From Nitrospirota bacterium (GTDB lineage: Bacteria > JACPQY01): a stretch of DNA of 64,000 nt. The notes under the pieces are model-generated. The model was not told the origin of the DNA, did no database searches, and worked only from the letters and a program-made list of their open reading frames with translations. Position 1 is the stretch's first letter; the number at the start of each line of letters is the position of its first letter. Location: contig JACPAV010000004.1 of assembly GCA_016180645.1 (NCBI GenBank), positions 181,409 through 245,408 of the forward strand. Direction: 5' to 3'. A program made the translations under genes and the position numbers. Of this stretch, positions 15,025 through 23,695 are shown piece after piece.

Positions 15025-16481
15025 GCCGCAAGTACCCTGAGACACGCCCGCGCGGCGAGTCGGCCGGCGAGCGCTTCCCCATCCAGACCCCAATAAGGAA
15101 ATATCTCCGGAGCGGCAAAGAAAAGATTCGACCAGTGGCTCCTGAGGGTCAATCCCACCGGCGAGTCTTCATGCTTCGGATCCATCCGGTAAACGACATT
15201 CGTGTTCCCCAGGAAATTCCGGGCAAACGTGAGGGAGTCGTGCCACCCCACGCACCTGATTTTCCCCTCGGCGAAAGGCATCAGATCGTGAAGGCGGCGC
15301 AACACCTGATCCCGAGCGTGGGCGGCGGCGGTCTCAAACTTTTCCATGTCCTCCGCCGGGAGGAAGACCGTGGCGGTAACCGGAACTTCGTTCATTTCGG
15401 AAGTGGGATGGACAGCGAGCAAGAAACACTCGGTCCAATCCTTCAAGTCGGGCGACGCAATGGAGCTTTTGGCGCCGGGAGGTTCCTCGCCCAGATGGCA
15501 GGCCAGATACGGACCGATGCCCACGGGCACTACGTCCATAAGGACCCGGAAATGTATCGACAGACGGACGTATTTCGGCGCGAGAAAGAATGAAGCGATC
15601 CGGCTTCGGACGGGATCCTCGCCGGCAACCCGCGCAAACTGGAGATAGCCGGCGGCCCAAACGTAGGATCGTGCCTGGATGGGCCCATTCCCCTCGTGCA
15701 GATCGACGGCCTTGACCCGATTCCCCTCGGCGAAAACGTACTTCACTTCTGCACCCGCCACGTCCCCACCCATCTCCTTGACCATCTCGGCAAGATCGGT
15801 GAGGAATCCGCTCCTTCGCCCCTCGAAATAAAACGTGTCGAGTTGGGGATGAGCCAGCACCCCGATGGCAGCGTGAAAGTCGCCTTGGGGGTGGTAGAGC
15901 TGGCTGAAGGGAAGCAGAAGCAGGTTCAGATCGTGGATGAGCGAAGGGGGAAGTCCCGCGGATTCGGCTGCTTTCGTGAGCGTTGGCATCCGATCCTCCA
16001 TGGCGGTTTTGACTTTCCGCTTGGTCCGATCCCACAGACCCTTCGGTTCGGCATCCGGGGCGAGATTCAGGCGCTCCATGGCCGTCTTCCGGACCTGGGA
16101 GAGGGCTTCAAGGAGTGCGCGCAGCCCCTCCTCGCCTACGGAGTGGTAGCGTCCCAGCGCTTCGAGAATCTGCTCCTGCTTCGGCGGGAAACTGATCCGG
16201 TGATCGGGCAGGAGAAGCTGCATCGCGGGCTCGACCGGCATGATGCCCCGCATTTTGTAGACGGGGACGTTCATCTCGCGCAGACCTTTTTCGAGATTGC
16301 GCCCCGCGGATAGGCCCCATAGAACGGGAGGGCCGTGCTCCAGGACCACTCCATCGGCCTGCGACTCCCAGGGAATGGTCTTCAGGAGGAGAACGCGCTT
16401 CTTCTTTCGGAGCAGAATCCCCGCGGTGATGAGTCCACCGATAGTGTTGCCAATAACAACGCAGTCGTAGGACGACTTCAC
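15021..16481 (-). CDS. FAD/NAD(P)-binding oxidoreductase, phytoene-desaturase-like
   Basis: A 486-residue flavoprotein. The dinucleotide-binding motif is degenerate: VVIGNTIGGLITAGILLRKKKRVLLL has Asn where the usual GxGxxG has Gly. The mid-region FLTDLAEMVKEMGGDVAGAEVKYVFAEGNRVKAVDL is the FAD-contact pattern of the amine-oxidase/phytoene-desaturase group, and the C terminus (FFAAPEIFPYWGLDGEALAGRLAA) is the usual FAD-closing motif. Substrate unknown. It is the last gene of the MEMO-coaE-purM-purN string and overlaps purN by 4 bp (ATGA), so it is surely co-expressed with purine synthesis genes, though no metabolic link is evident. Confidence 0.75.
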   Translation of the reverse strand: MKSSYDCVVIGNTIGGLITAGILLRKKKRVLLLKTIPWESQADGVVLEHGPPVLWGLSAGRNLEKGLREMNVPVYKMRGIMPVEPAMQLLLPDHRISFPPKQEQILEALGRYHSVGEEGLRALLEALSQVRKTAMERLNLAPDAEPKGLWDRTKRKVKTAMEDRMPTLTKAAESAGLPPSLIHDLNLLLLPFSQLYHPQGDFHAAIGVLAHPQLDTFYFEGRRSGFLTDLAEMVKEMGGDVAGAEVKYVFAEGNRVKAVDLHEGNGPIQARSYVWAAGYLQFARVAGEDPVRSRIASFFLAPKYVRLSIHFRVLMDVVPVGIGPYLACHLGEEPPGAKSSIASPDLKDWTECFLLAVHPTSEMNEVPVTATVFLPAEDMEKFETAAAHARDQVLRRLHDLMPFAEGKIRCVGWHDSLTFARNFLGNTNVVYRMDPKHEDSPVGLTLRSHWSNLFFAAPEIFPYWGLDGEALAGRLAARACLRVLAA

Positions 16482-17155
16482 GGTTTCTTCTCGAAATTGC
16501 GACGAACCGCGGGCTGGATCAGATTGGGAGCGGGACTCACAGTCGATTCGGATATCGTCACCTTGCGTCCTTCGATGCGCAGCCGTCCCTCGGCGTAGAG
16601 CTGTATCGCTTCGGGATAGATCTGATGCTCGAGAGCGTGAATCCGCGCCTCCAGCGTCTCTTCGGAGTCGGTTTCAAGAATCGGGCATTCCGCCTGGATA
16701 ATGATAGGGCCGGCATCTACCTGCTCTTCGACGAAATGGACCGTGCAACCGGTGACCTTGACCCGGTGCTGAAACGCCTGCGAAATGCCATGGAGTCCGG
16801 GGAAGGACGGTAACAGCGAGGGATGAATGTTCATGATGCGCTGCGGGAAGGCACGGATGAAAACGGGGGAAAGGACCCGCATGAAGCCGGCGAGGATCAC
16901 GAGCTCCACCTGGCGTTCTCGAAGCACGCCGACGATCTTCTCCTCGAATTGCGTCCTCGTACTGAACGCCTCTCGCGGGACGTGCTCGTGGAACAGTCCG
17001 TGCTTTTTCGCCCGCCCCAATGCACCGGATTCCGCATGGTCCGATATGATCGCGGCGACCCGGGCGGACAGGCTGCCGGCTTCTACTCGATCGATGATGG
17101 CCTGAAGATTGGTGCCTGTTCCGGAAGCAAGAACGCCGAGGGCGACCGTTCGCAT
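16478..17155 (-). CDS. purN: phosphoribosylglycinamide formyltransferase
   Basis: Transfers a formyl group from 10-formyl-THF to GAR in purine synthesis. The 225-residue protein has the phosphate-binding loop LASGTGTNLQAI at the N terminus, the catalytic Asn and His in MNIHPSLLPSFPG, and the catalytic Asp in QVDAGPIIIQ. I chose the ATG at 17155 because it overlaps the purM stop by one base (TAATG) and starts the conserved fold. The frame extends upstream inside purM, but that part is antisense-like. A 25-residue C-terminal extension follows the usual end. Confidence 0.95.
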   Translation of the reverse strand: MRTVALGVLASGTGTNLQAIIDRVEAGSLSARVAAIISDHAESGALGRAKKHGLFHEHVPREAFSTRTQFEEKIVGVLRERQVELVILAGFMRVLSPVFIRAFPQRIMNIHPSLLPSFPGLHGISQAFQHRVKVTGCTVHFVEEQVDAGPIIIQAECPILETDSEETLEARIHALEHQIYPEAIQLYAEGRLRIEGRKVTISESTVSPAPNLIQPAVRRNFEKKP

Positions 17156-18234
17156 TATTCGAACACGACCGGCGGGCCGCTCTTCCGCGTCTCCACCCGC
17201 CCGATCTCGTACGCCTTGATGCCCACGCCCTCGAAATGTCGAAACGTACCCCGGGCCTCGCGTTGGGGAAGGGCCAAAACCAGTCCGATGCCCATGTTGA
17301 AGGTGCGGAGCATCTCCTTGTCTGACACGCCTCCCGACGCTCGAACCCATCGAAAAATGGGCGGCACGGGCCAGCTCTCCGGCCGAACCCGGCAGGAGAG
17401 ACCTCGGGGAAGGATCCGCGCGAGGTTGCGAACCATCCCCCCCCCCGTGATGTGCGCAATCGCGTGAACTTCCGACTTGTCCAACAAGGCAAGCACGGGC
17501 TTCACGTAAATTCGCGTCGGCTCCAGGAGCTCATCGCCGAGCGTTCTCCCTCCTGGAATTTGAAATCTCAAATCTGAAATCTGAGATTTCTTTGGGGAGA
17601 AGCCGGCGGCTCGAAGGGCCAGGGAGTAGCCGTTGCTGTGGAGGCCGGATGAGGCCAGGCCGATGAGGAGGTCACCCGGTCGAACGCGACTCCTCCACAG
17701 GAGTCGCTTTCGATCGACGATGCCCACGGCGAATCCCGCCAGATCGAACTTCTCGGGAGTGTAGACGAGCGGCATTTCCGCCGTTTCCCCGCCCAGCAAG
17801 GTACACTCGGCCTCCTTGCACGCGTCGGCGATTCCTTTGACGAGGCTCACGGATCGCTTCAGCCGGAGCTCACCCACGGCCAGATAGTCGAGAAAGAACA
17901 AGGGACGAGCACCGGTTGTAAGCAGATCGTTCACGTTCATGGCCACGAGATCGAATCCCAGCGTGTCGAACTTGCCGAGCGCCTCGGCGACGAGGATCTT
18001 CGATCCCACGCCGTCGGCGGACGCGACGAGGATCGGGTCTTTGAGGTGTCGAGAATCGGGCTGGAACAGTCCGGCCGAAGCGCCAAGATGTCCGATCACC
18101 GATGGCGAGTAGGTTCGCTTGGCGAGGGGCGCGATCCGGCGGACGAATTCGTCGGCCACATAAATGTTGACGCCGCTCGACTTATAGGTGAGGGGCTTCG
18201 GTGATTTTCTTCCAGACTTCACGGGTTTGGGCAT
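17155..18234 (-). CDS. purM: phosphoribosylformylglycinamidine cyclo-ligase (AIR synthetase)
   Basis: Makes AIR from FGAM with ATP. In order: YKSSGVNIYVADEFV, VASADGVGSKILVA, VAMNVNDLLTTGARPLFFLDYLA, LLGGETAEMP, GLASSGLHSNGYSL, PTRIYVKPVLAL and ITGGGMVRNLARILP, all AIR-synthetase hallmarks. The ATG at 18234 lies inside coaE (53-bp overlap); no later start precedes the conserved LTYKSSGV. Between ALRAAGFSPKK and GGRTLGDELL the linker is encoded by a palindromic micro-repeat (17555-17590) that reads SQISDLRFQIP. The linker is variable in the family, so function is probably intact. Confidence 0.93.
   Translation of the reverse strand: MPKPVKSGRKSPKPLTYKSSGVNIYVADEFVRRIAPLAKRTYSPSVIGHLGASAGLFQPDSRHLKDPILVASADGVGSKILVAEALGKFDTLGFDLVAMNVNDLLTTGARPLFFLDYLAVGELRLKRSVSLVKGIADACKEAECTLLGGETAEMPLVYTPEKFDLAGFAVGIVDRKRLLWRSRVRPGDLLIGLASSGLHSNGYSLALRAAGFSPKKSQISDLRFQIPGGRTLGDELLEPTRIYVKPVLALLDKSEVHAIAHITGGGMVRNLARILPRGLSCRVRPESWPVPPIFRWVRASGGVSDKEMLRTFNMGIGLVLALPQREARGTFRHFEGVGIKAYEIGRVETRKSGPPVVFE
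17555..17590. repeat. palindromic micro-repeat inside purM
   Basis: The tract is built from head-to-head AAATCTCA/TGAGATTT and TGAAATCT units and encodes SQISDLRFQI in frame. Arm GAAATCTCA pairs with TGAGATTTC across a short loop, which marks it as an inserted palindrome rather than ordinary coding sequence. Confidence 0.6.
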
Positions 18235-18787
18235 AGGTAGACTCCAACGGCCCCGAATTGTCAACGACAAAATCGGCTTTTTTGGCCTTCTCGGCCACCG
18301 GCATCTGGCTTTCGATCTTCGCGAGGGCCTCCACGCGGGCAATCCGGTCCCTCACCATTAGTCGGTGGATTTGAGTCTCCAAGTCTGTCGACACCACGAT
18401 CATCGGCCGGAGGAGATCGGCCCGTCCATTTTCGATGAGAAGGGCGGCCTCCACCACGCAGATCGTGCATCCCGACTGAGCCTTGCTTTGGAGGCCGAGA
18501 GCGATGGATTCCCCGATGCGTGGATGGGTGATGCCGTTCAGAAGGCGGCGTTTTTGCGGATCGGTGAAGACGATTTGTCCAAGCGCGATGCGATCGATGG
18601 CCCGGTCCGCGGCGAGGACGACTGAGCCGAAGGCGCGAACGATCTCGTCGTACGCCGGCCGGCCGGGGAGAATGATTTCGTGAGCGACCTCATCCGCGTC
18701 GATGAGCGAGGCCCCAAACTGGACGAGGTAGCGTGCGACGGTGCTTTTCCCCGTTGCGATTCCTCCAGTCAGGCCGATCGTCTGCAT
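18182..18787 (-). CDS. coaE: dephospho-CoA kinase
   Basis: Phosphorylates the 3'-OH of dephospho-CoA, the last step of CoA synthesis. The 201-residue protein starts MQTIGLTGGIATGKSTVA with the P-loop GGIATGKS at about residues 8-15. It continues with GASLIDADEVAHEII (the CoaE DAD motif), THPRIGE, and VVEAALLIENG ahead of the RLMVRDRI lid. Length is normal. It lies 19 bp after the MEMO-family gene and overlaps purM. Confidence 0.95.
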   Translation of the reverse strand: MQTIGLTGGIATGKSTVARYLVQFGASLIDADEVAHEIILPGRPAYDEIVRAFGSVVLAADRAIDRIALGQIVFTDPQKRRLLNGITHPRIGESIALGLQSKAQSGCTICVVEAALLIENGRADLLRPMIVVSTDLETQIHRLMVRDRIARVEALAKIESQMPVAEKAKKADFVVDNSGPLESTYAQTREVWKKITEAPHL

Positions 18788-18806
18788 CAGAGAGGTTTCC
18801 GCTTGA

Positions 18807-19619
18807 TCAGTTGATGATCACGCTCGCGTATCCGACCACGGCGTCGTAATCGCCGCTCACATCCCCCGAATTGGCGTACCGGACGAGAGTGGCCTGTTTG
18901 CCTCCAAGGGCCGTGGCCGCGAAAAGCGCAGCGGTCACGGGCAGGACTCCACACATGCTGATGTTCTTCTTCTGAACAACGTCATACAGCCCCTCGGGAT
19001 CCATTCCAAGGATGCGGTCCAGCGCGAGTTCATCTTTCACCTTCGAAACATTCGACGGTTCGTAGTGATTCATGTCCGAACTGGCGACGATGAGGATCGG
19101 GCCCGACGAGATCAATTCCTGAATGATGCCCGCCAGCGCTTCGCCGACGTCCCGGCAATCTTCGACCGATAGATCCCCGAGTGTGATCGGGAGGAGTTTC
19201 ACGTGCGGCTTCAGCCTTTGCAGGAACGGAATTTGGACCTCGCCCGCGTGTTCCCGCAAGTGTGCATCCTGATCCAACTCGGCCGAGGGGCATTTCTTCA
19301 GTAACGCAGTTCTAAGTTCAACATCGACGCATGCAATTCCCAGTGGCGTTTCCCACTCATCGAATTCCGAAACGGACACTCGCGCCCCGATCCCGGTGTG
19401 GTTGGGATTGAGGATAATAACGCGGGGTGGGACCGTGATCCGCGCATACGCCTCACCCGCCACGGCGCCCGAATACATGTACCCGGCGTGGGGAACCATG
19501 ATCGCGATCGGGGTGGTCTTCGCTCCATGGGATTTCGGAAGAAAGGAATCGAGTTCCTTCAGGAGGGTCCTACGATCCGCGGGGTAGAACCGCCCCGCAA
19601 CGGCCGGCGCCCGCATCAT
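18807..19619 (-). CDS. MEMO1-family protein (AmmeMemoRadiSam system protein B-like)
   Basis: A 270-residue protein of the MEMO1 fold, related to class III extradiol dioxygenases. Seen: RAPAVAGRFYPADRRTLLKELD at the start, IMVPHAGYMYSGAVAGEAYA, VIILNPNHTG, HAGEVQIPFLQRL and VASSDMNHYEPS, which carry the conserved His/Asp residues. The partner AmmeMemoRadiSam radical SAM enzyme and AMMECR1 protein are not next to it. The first of two ATG codons lies 6 nt after TATTGA, with TTGCGC 17 bp upstream. A second MEMO protein, fused to another domain, is at 36320-37621. Biochemical role unknown. Confidence 0.88.
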   Translation of the reverse strand: MMRAPAVAGRFYPADRRTLLKELDSFLPKSHGAKTTPIAIMVPHAGYMYSGAVAGEAYARITVPPRVIILNPNHTGIGARVSVSEFDEWETPLGIACVDVELRTALLKKCPSAELDQDAHLREHAGEVQIPFLQRLKPHVKLLPITLGDLSVEDCRDVGEALAGIIQELISSGPILIVASSDMNHYEPSNVSKVKDELALDRILGMDPEGLYDVVQKKNISMCGVLPVTAALFAATALGGKQATLVRYANSGDVSGDYDAVVGYASVIIN

Positions 19620-19625
19620 TCCCTC

Positions 19626-19667
19626 TCAATATCGGAGTTTCTGGCCCCGCGCAAGGTGTGATAGATT
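19626..19667. promoter_or_regulatory. overlapping divergent promoters (MEMO and permease genes)
   Basis: Minus strand: TTGCGC (19654-19649), 17 bp, TATTGA (19631-19626), 6 nt, ATG 19619. Plus strand: TTCTGG (19639-19644), 17 bp, TAGATT (19662-19667), 6 nt, GTG 19674. The two promoters interlock within 42 bp, so polymerase cannot occupy both at once. Confidence 0.5.
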
Positions 19668-19673
19668 GCCCGC

Positions 19674-20786
19674 GTGCGATTTGAGACCATCGTGTGGAGA
19701 AACCTGCTCCGTCGGCGCGTGCGATCGATCCTCACCGTGCTGGGGATCGGAATTGCCATCGGCGCGATGATCGCCCAGGTGTCCATCACGCGCGGCTTCA
19801 TCAAGAGCATCAGCCGCCTCATGGAAACGCGGAATGTCCAAATGGTGGTGAGCAAGAAAGAATCGCCGGACCCCATCTTCAGCTCCCTTCCGGAGGATTT
19901 GGCCAAGGGTCTGCTGGAGGTTCCACACGTGGACGGCCTGATCGGCGTGCTCGTGGACATGGTGACGATCGGCAACCAGCCCGGTGTGGCCGTGTTCGGA
20001 TTCCGGTTTCACGGCGAGGCGCGTTCGCACCTCAAGATCATCCATGGGCGGGACATCGCGGGTCCCGGCCGGCACGAAATCGTCATCGGCTGGAGCCTGG
20101 CCAATCGAATGAAAAAGAAAGTGGGGGACAAATTGAACATCGAGGTGGACTTGTATGAATTGGTGGGTATATATGAAACGGGAAACATGATTGAGGACAA
20201 CAGCGCGGCGATGGCATTGGAGGACGTGCAGGACCTCATGAGCCGGCCTTCGCAGGTGACCTTCTACAACGTGCTTCTGGACGACGTGAAAAACATGGAC
20301 GTCGCCAAGAAGGAAATCGAGACTCGATTCCCGCACGTCTTGGCCATGGGCGCGGGGGAACTGGCGGACACGCTGGACGCCATCCAGATGGCCAAGGTGA
20401 TGGCCTGGATTCTGTCGGTCGTCTCCATCGTAATCGGCGCGGTGGCGACGATGAACACCATGCTCATGAGTGTGTTCGAACGGACGCGGGAGATCGGCAT
20501 CTTGCGCGCACTCGGCTGGAAGCGGAGGAAGATCTTTCGCTTGATACTGTCGGAAAGCGTTCTGCTTTCGGTCTTCGGCTGGGTCGTGGGAATCGGAGTG
20601 GGCATCTTTGGAGTGTGGGTCATCAATGAAATCCCGCGGGTCTCAGGGACGCTCCCGGGAAAGTTCGACGCCGTCCTGCTGGGCCAAGCCTTCGGGATCG
20701 CCGTCGGATTGGGGGCAATCGGCGCCTTTTATCCCGCCTATCGGGCGACCAATGTTTCACCGAGCGAGGCGCTGCGTTATGAGTAA
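19674..20786 (+). CDS. ABC transporter permease, MacB/FtsX-like
   Basis: A 370-residue inner-membrane permease. The N-terminal transmembrane helix (about residues 18-38, SILTVLGIGIAIGAMIAQVS) is followed by a MacB-type periplasmic domain of about 200 residues (VVSKKESPDP, GVAVFGFRF, GRHEIVIGWSLA). Three C-terminal helices then form the FtsX domain: MAWILSVVSIVIGAVATMNTM, the VFERTREIGILRALGW coupling loop, and the last two segments. Such permeases work with an ATPase, often in lipoprotein export or mechanotransmission, but no ATPase gene is adjacent. Start is GTG 19674, 6 nt after TAGATT. It overlaps the UPF0182 gene by 8 bp. Confidence 0.88.
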   Translation: MRFETIVWRNLLRRRVRSILTVLGIGIAIGAMIAQVSITRGFIKSISRLMETRNVQMVVSKKESPDPIFSSLPEDLAKGLLEVPHVDGLIGVLVDMVTIGNQPGVAVFGFRFHGEARSHLKIIHGRDIAGPGRHEIVIGWSLANRMKKKVGDKLNIEVDLYELVGIYETGNMIEDNSAAMALEDVQDLMSRPSQVTFYNVLLDDVKNMDVAKKEIETRFPHVLAMGAGELADTLDAIQMAKVMAWILSVVSIVIGAVATMNTMLMSVFERTREIGILRALGWKRRKIFRLILSESVLLSVFGWVVGIGVGIFGVWVINEIPRVSGTLPGKFDAVLLGQAFGIAVGLGAIGAFYPAYRATNVSPSEALRYE

Positions 20787-23514
20787 AGGGAACGGCGCTT
20801 TCAAAGGAGCACCCCGGTTGAGGGGCGGGCCGATCGCGGCCCTCGCCATCCTGTTCTTCTTGCTGAGCGCGAGCGGGCGCGTGGTCCAGGTGGTGACGGA
20901 CTACTGGTGGTTCCAGGAAATCGCCATGACTCCGGCCTTCTGGGTGATGCTGGGGTCGAAGATCAAGCTCGGCCTCCTCGCGGGCGCGGCGGCCGGTGCG
21001 GTGATCTATGTGAGCGTTTGGCTGTCGCTGCGGGGCGGGCGTGAAATGGTTGTGCGGGAGGAGCGGGACGTGATCGAATTCCCCGCTGCGCGCATGAAGC
21101 TCGGCGCGATGAAGATCACGGGCGCCCTCGTCTCCCTCCTGCTCGCGTACTGGATCGGCATGTGGGCCTCCAACCGCTGGAGCGTCGTTCTCGAATTCTA
21201 CAACGGCGTGGCTTTCGGCGAGGTCGATCCGCTGTTTGGGAAGGACATCCGATTCTACGTCTATTCGCTCCCCTTCTACCGATTTATTGGCGGTTGGGCC
21301 ACCGCGGTCATCGTCCTTTCGCTCCTGGCCACGGGCCTTATCCGCGCGATGCTGGGTCAACTCGAATGGGGCACGAGCGGAGCGAAAGTGTCGTCTTCGG
21401 CCCGATCGCATCTCTTGATTCTTGCGGGATTGTTTTGCGTGATTCTGGCGTATCGATTCCATCTCTCGATGTACGATCTCGCGTCGGCCCAGAGAGCCAT
21501 CGCGCCGGGTGCGGGGTACGCGGACATCCATGCCTATCTGCCGGCGCTCAAGGTCCTACGCCTCGTCGCGTTGCTCTCCGCCCTCCTTTCCTGGGCGGCA
21601 ATCTGGATTCCCGGCGTCCGGCTTCCCGCCGTGGCGGCCGGTCTCATCGCCGTCGGTTTCTTTGGGGCGCGGGGGTATCGGGAATTTGTACAGCGTTTCG
21701 ATGTGGCTCCCAACGAGGTGGTCCGCGAAACGCCATACATCCAATGGGGCATCCGGAACACGCGCGCGGCGTTCGGATTGGAGGGGGTGCAGGAACTTGA
21801 GTTCGATCCCTCCGAGTCGCTCACGGCGAATGATCTCCGTCGGAACGAAGGGACGCTCAAGAACGTCCGCCTGTGGGACCACGCACCGCTCCTTACCACC
21901 TACAGCCAGCTCCAGGAAATCCGGACCTACTACGATTTTATGGACGTGGACAACGACCGCTATTGGGTGGAAGGCGAGTATCGACAGGTCATGCTCTCAC
22001 CGAGAGAACTAAACCCGGCCAGCCTGCCGAGCCGCATCTGGATCAACGAGCACCTCACGTACACTCACGGTTACGGGGTGTGCATGGGTCCGGTCAACCG
22101 GATCACTCCGGAAGGGCTTCCCGAGTTCTTCGTGAAGGATATTCCGCCGGTATCGAGGGCCGGATTGAAGGTGACTCGCCCCGAGATCTATTTCGGAGAA
22201 GCCCGCGGCGTGTATTCGATTGTGAACACCCAGGCGAAGGAGTTCGATTATCCCGCCGGGGAAGAAAATGTCTACTCGCAATACAGCGGCCGCGGCGGGA
22301 TCCCCTTTACCGGTTCCCTGCGGAAACTCCTTTTCTCGACGCGGCTGAAGGAACTCAAGCTCCTGCTTTCACGGGATATCACAGCCGAGAGCCGGATCAT
22401 GATCTATCGGAACATCCAGGAGCGCGTCACAAAGGCGGCGCCGTTCCTGCTCTACGACCGCGATCCCTACCTCATTCTCACGGACGAAGGTCGGCTCGTG
22501 TGGATGGTGGACGCCTATACCACCACGTCCCGCTACCCCTATGCCGAAGTCGTTCGCGGCATCGGGAACTACATGCGCAATTCCGTGAAAGTGACGGTGG
22601 ACGCCTATGACGGTACCGTGACCTTTTACGCGGCGGACGAACGGGATCCGTTGATCCGGACCTACCAACGGATATTCCCGGAGGTGTTCAAGCCCCTGGC
22701 ACAGATGCCGAAGGATGTGCGCTCGCATGTTCGGTATCCGCAAACCCTGCTGATGGTGCAGGCCATGGTGTACGGGACCTATCACATGACCGATCCGCAG
22801 GTGTTCTACAACAAAGAGGATTTGTGGAGGATTGCCCAACGCTCCGGAGGCGACGCCATGGAGCCGTATTACACGATTATGAAGTTGGCGGGCGTGGGGC
22901 AGTCGGAGGAATTCATCCTCATGGTGCCGTTCACGCCCTCCAAGAAGGAGAACATGATTGCCTGGATGGCCGCGCGGTGCGACGATCCCAACTACGGCGG
23001 GTTGCTCGTCTACAATTTCCCGAAACAGAAACTGGTGTACGGCCCCGGACAGATCAGCTCCCGGATCGATCAGGATCCCGAGATTTCAAAACAACTGACC
23101 CTGTGGGGTCAGGGCGGATCGAGAGTCATCCGGGGTAGTCTTCTGGTCATTCCGGTCGATCGATCCTTACTGTATGTCCAGCCGCTCTACTTGGAATCGG
23201 AGGGAGGAGGGTTGCCGGAGGCGAAGCGGGTGATCGTCGCGTTCGGAAATTCAATTGCCATGGAGGCGACGCTGGAGGAATCGTTGGAACGCATTTTCGG
23301 GCGCGGATCGAAGGTCTCCGGCAGTGCAGCGACCGCTCCGGGAGCGCCGGCGCCGAATCTTCGGACCGATGCGGGCGTCTCCGAACTGACCCGTCAGGCG
23401 CGTGAGCACTACGATCGGGCGCAGGAACGGCTGAAAGCGGGCGACTGGGCGGCCTTCGGGTACGAACTTCAAAAGTTGGGGGAGATCCTCAAGCGATTGC
23501 AGGAGAAGCGCTGA
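20779..23514 (+). CDS. UPF0182 family membrane protein
   Basis: A 911-residue protein of the UPF0182 family (usual length about 900). The N-terminal third carries about seven hydrophobic segments, among them GPIAALAILFFLLSASGRVVQ, the WWFQEIAM loop, LGLLAGAAAGAVIYVSVW and LLILAGLFCVILAYRFHL. A large soluble domain follows, with the family hallmarks NEHLTYTHGYGVCMGPVNR, RGIPFTG-like sequence, YVQPLYLESEG and RVIVAFGNSIAM. Start ATG 20779 overlaps the permease stop. The family is widespread but of unknown function. Coupling to an FtsX-like permease is a contextual clue only. Confidence 0.9.
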   Translation: MSKGNGAFKGAPRLRGGPIAALAILFFLLSASGRVVQVVTDYWWFQEIAMTPAFWVMLGSKIKLGLLAGAAAGAVIYVSVWLSLRGGREMVVREERDVIEFPAARMKLGAMKITGALVSLLLAYWIGMWASNRWSVVLEFYNGVAFGEVDPLFGKDIRFYVYSLPFYRFIGGWATAVIVLSLLATGLIRAMLGQLEWGTSGAKVSSSARSHLLILAGLFCVILAYRFHLSMYDLASAQRAIAPGAGYADIHAYLPALKVLRLVALLSALLSWAAIWIPGVRLPAVAAGLIAVGFFGARGYREFVQRFDVAPNEVVRETPYIQWGIRNTRAAFGLEGVQELEFDPSESLTANDLRRNEGTLKNVRLWDHAPLLTTYSQLQEIRTYYDFMDVDNDRYWVEGEYRQVMLSPRELNPASLPSRIWINEHLTYTHGYGVCMGPVNRITPEGLPEFFVKDIPPVSRAGLKVTRPEIYFGEARGVYSIVNTQAKEFDYPAGEENVYSQYSGRGGIPFTGSLRKLLFSTRLKELKLLLSRDITAESRIMIYRNIQERVTKAAPFLLYDRDPYLILTDEGRLVWMVDAYTTTSRYPYAEVVRGIGNYMRNSVKVTVDAYDGTVTFYAADERDPLIRTYQRIFPEVFKPLAQMPKDVRSHVRYPQTLLMVQAMVYGTYHMTDPQVFYNKEDLWRIAQRSGGDAMEPYYTIMKLAGVGQSEEFILMVPFTPSKKENMIAWMAARCDDPNYGGLLVYNFPKQKLVYGPGQISSRIDQDPEISKQLTLWGQGGSRVIRGSLLVIPVDRSLLYVQPLYLESEGGGLPEAKRVIVAFGNSIAMEATLEESLERIFGRGSKVSGSAATAPGAPAPNLRTDAGVSELTRQAREHYDRAQERLKAGDWAAFGYELQKLGEILKRLQEKR

Positions 23515-23577
23515 GCGCTTCATTCTGCTCTACTCGATCATGTCTGCAGGACCACCATCTGAGCCTTCTTCATCGCG

Positions 23578-23633
23578 GTAGGCGCACCCTTCACGGGTGC
23601 GTCTTCGGACGCGGGCGTGAAGCCCGCGCCTAC
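23578..23633. repeat. hairpin repeat family B, copy 1
   Basis: Bounded by GTAG and CTAC. Hairpin 1 is CGCACCC-ttcac-GGGTGCG and hairpin 2 is CGCGGGC-gtgaa-GCCCGCG, joined by tcttcgga. The copy at 56096 has the same first stem but a second stem with a paired G-C to A-T change. Confidence 0.75.
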
Positions 23634-23695
23634 AGGAGGCACGGAGCACGGTGCGCAAGCGAGGAGCACCAAAAAGGTTTAGAGCACCATCAGCG

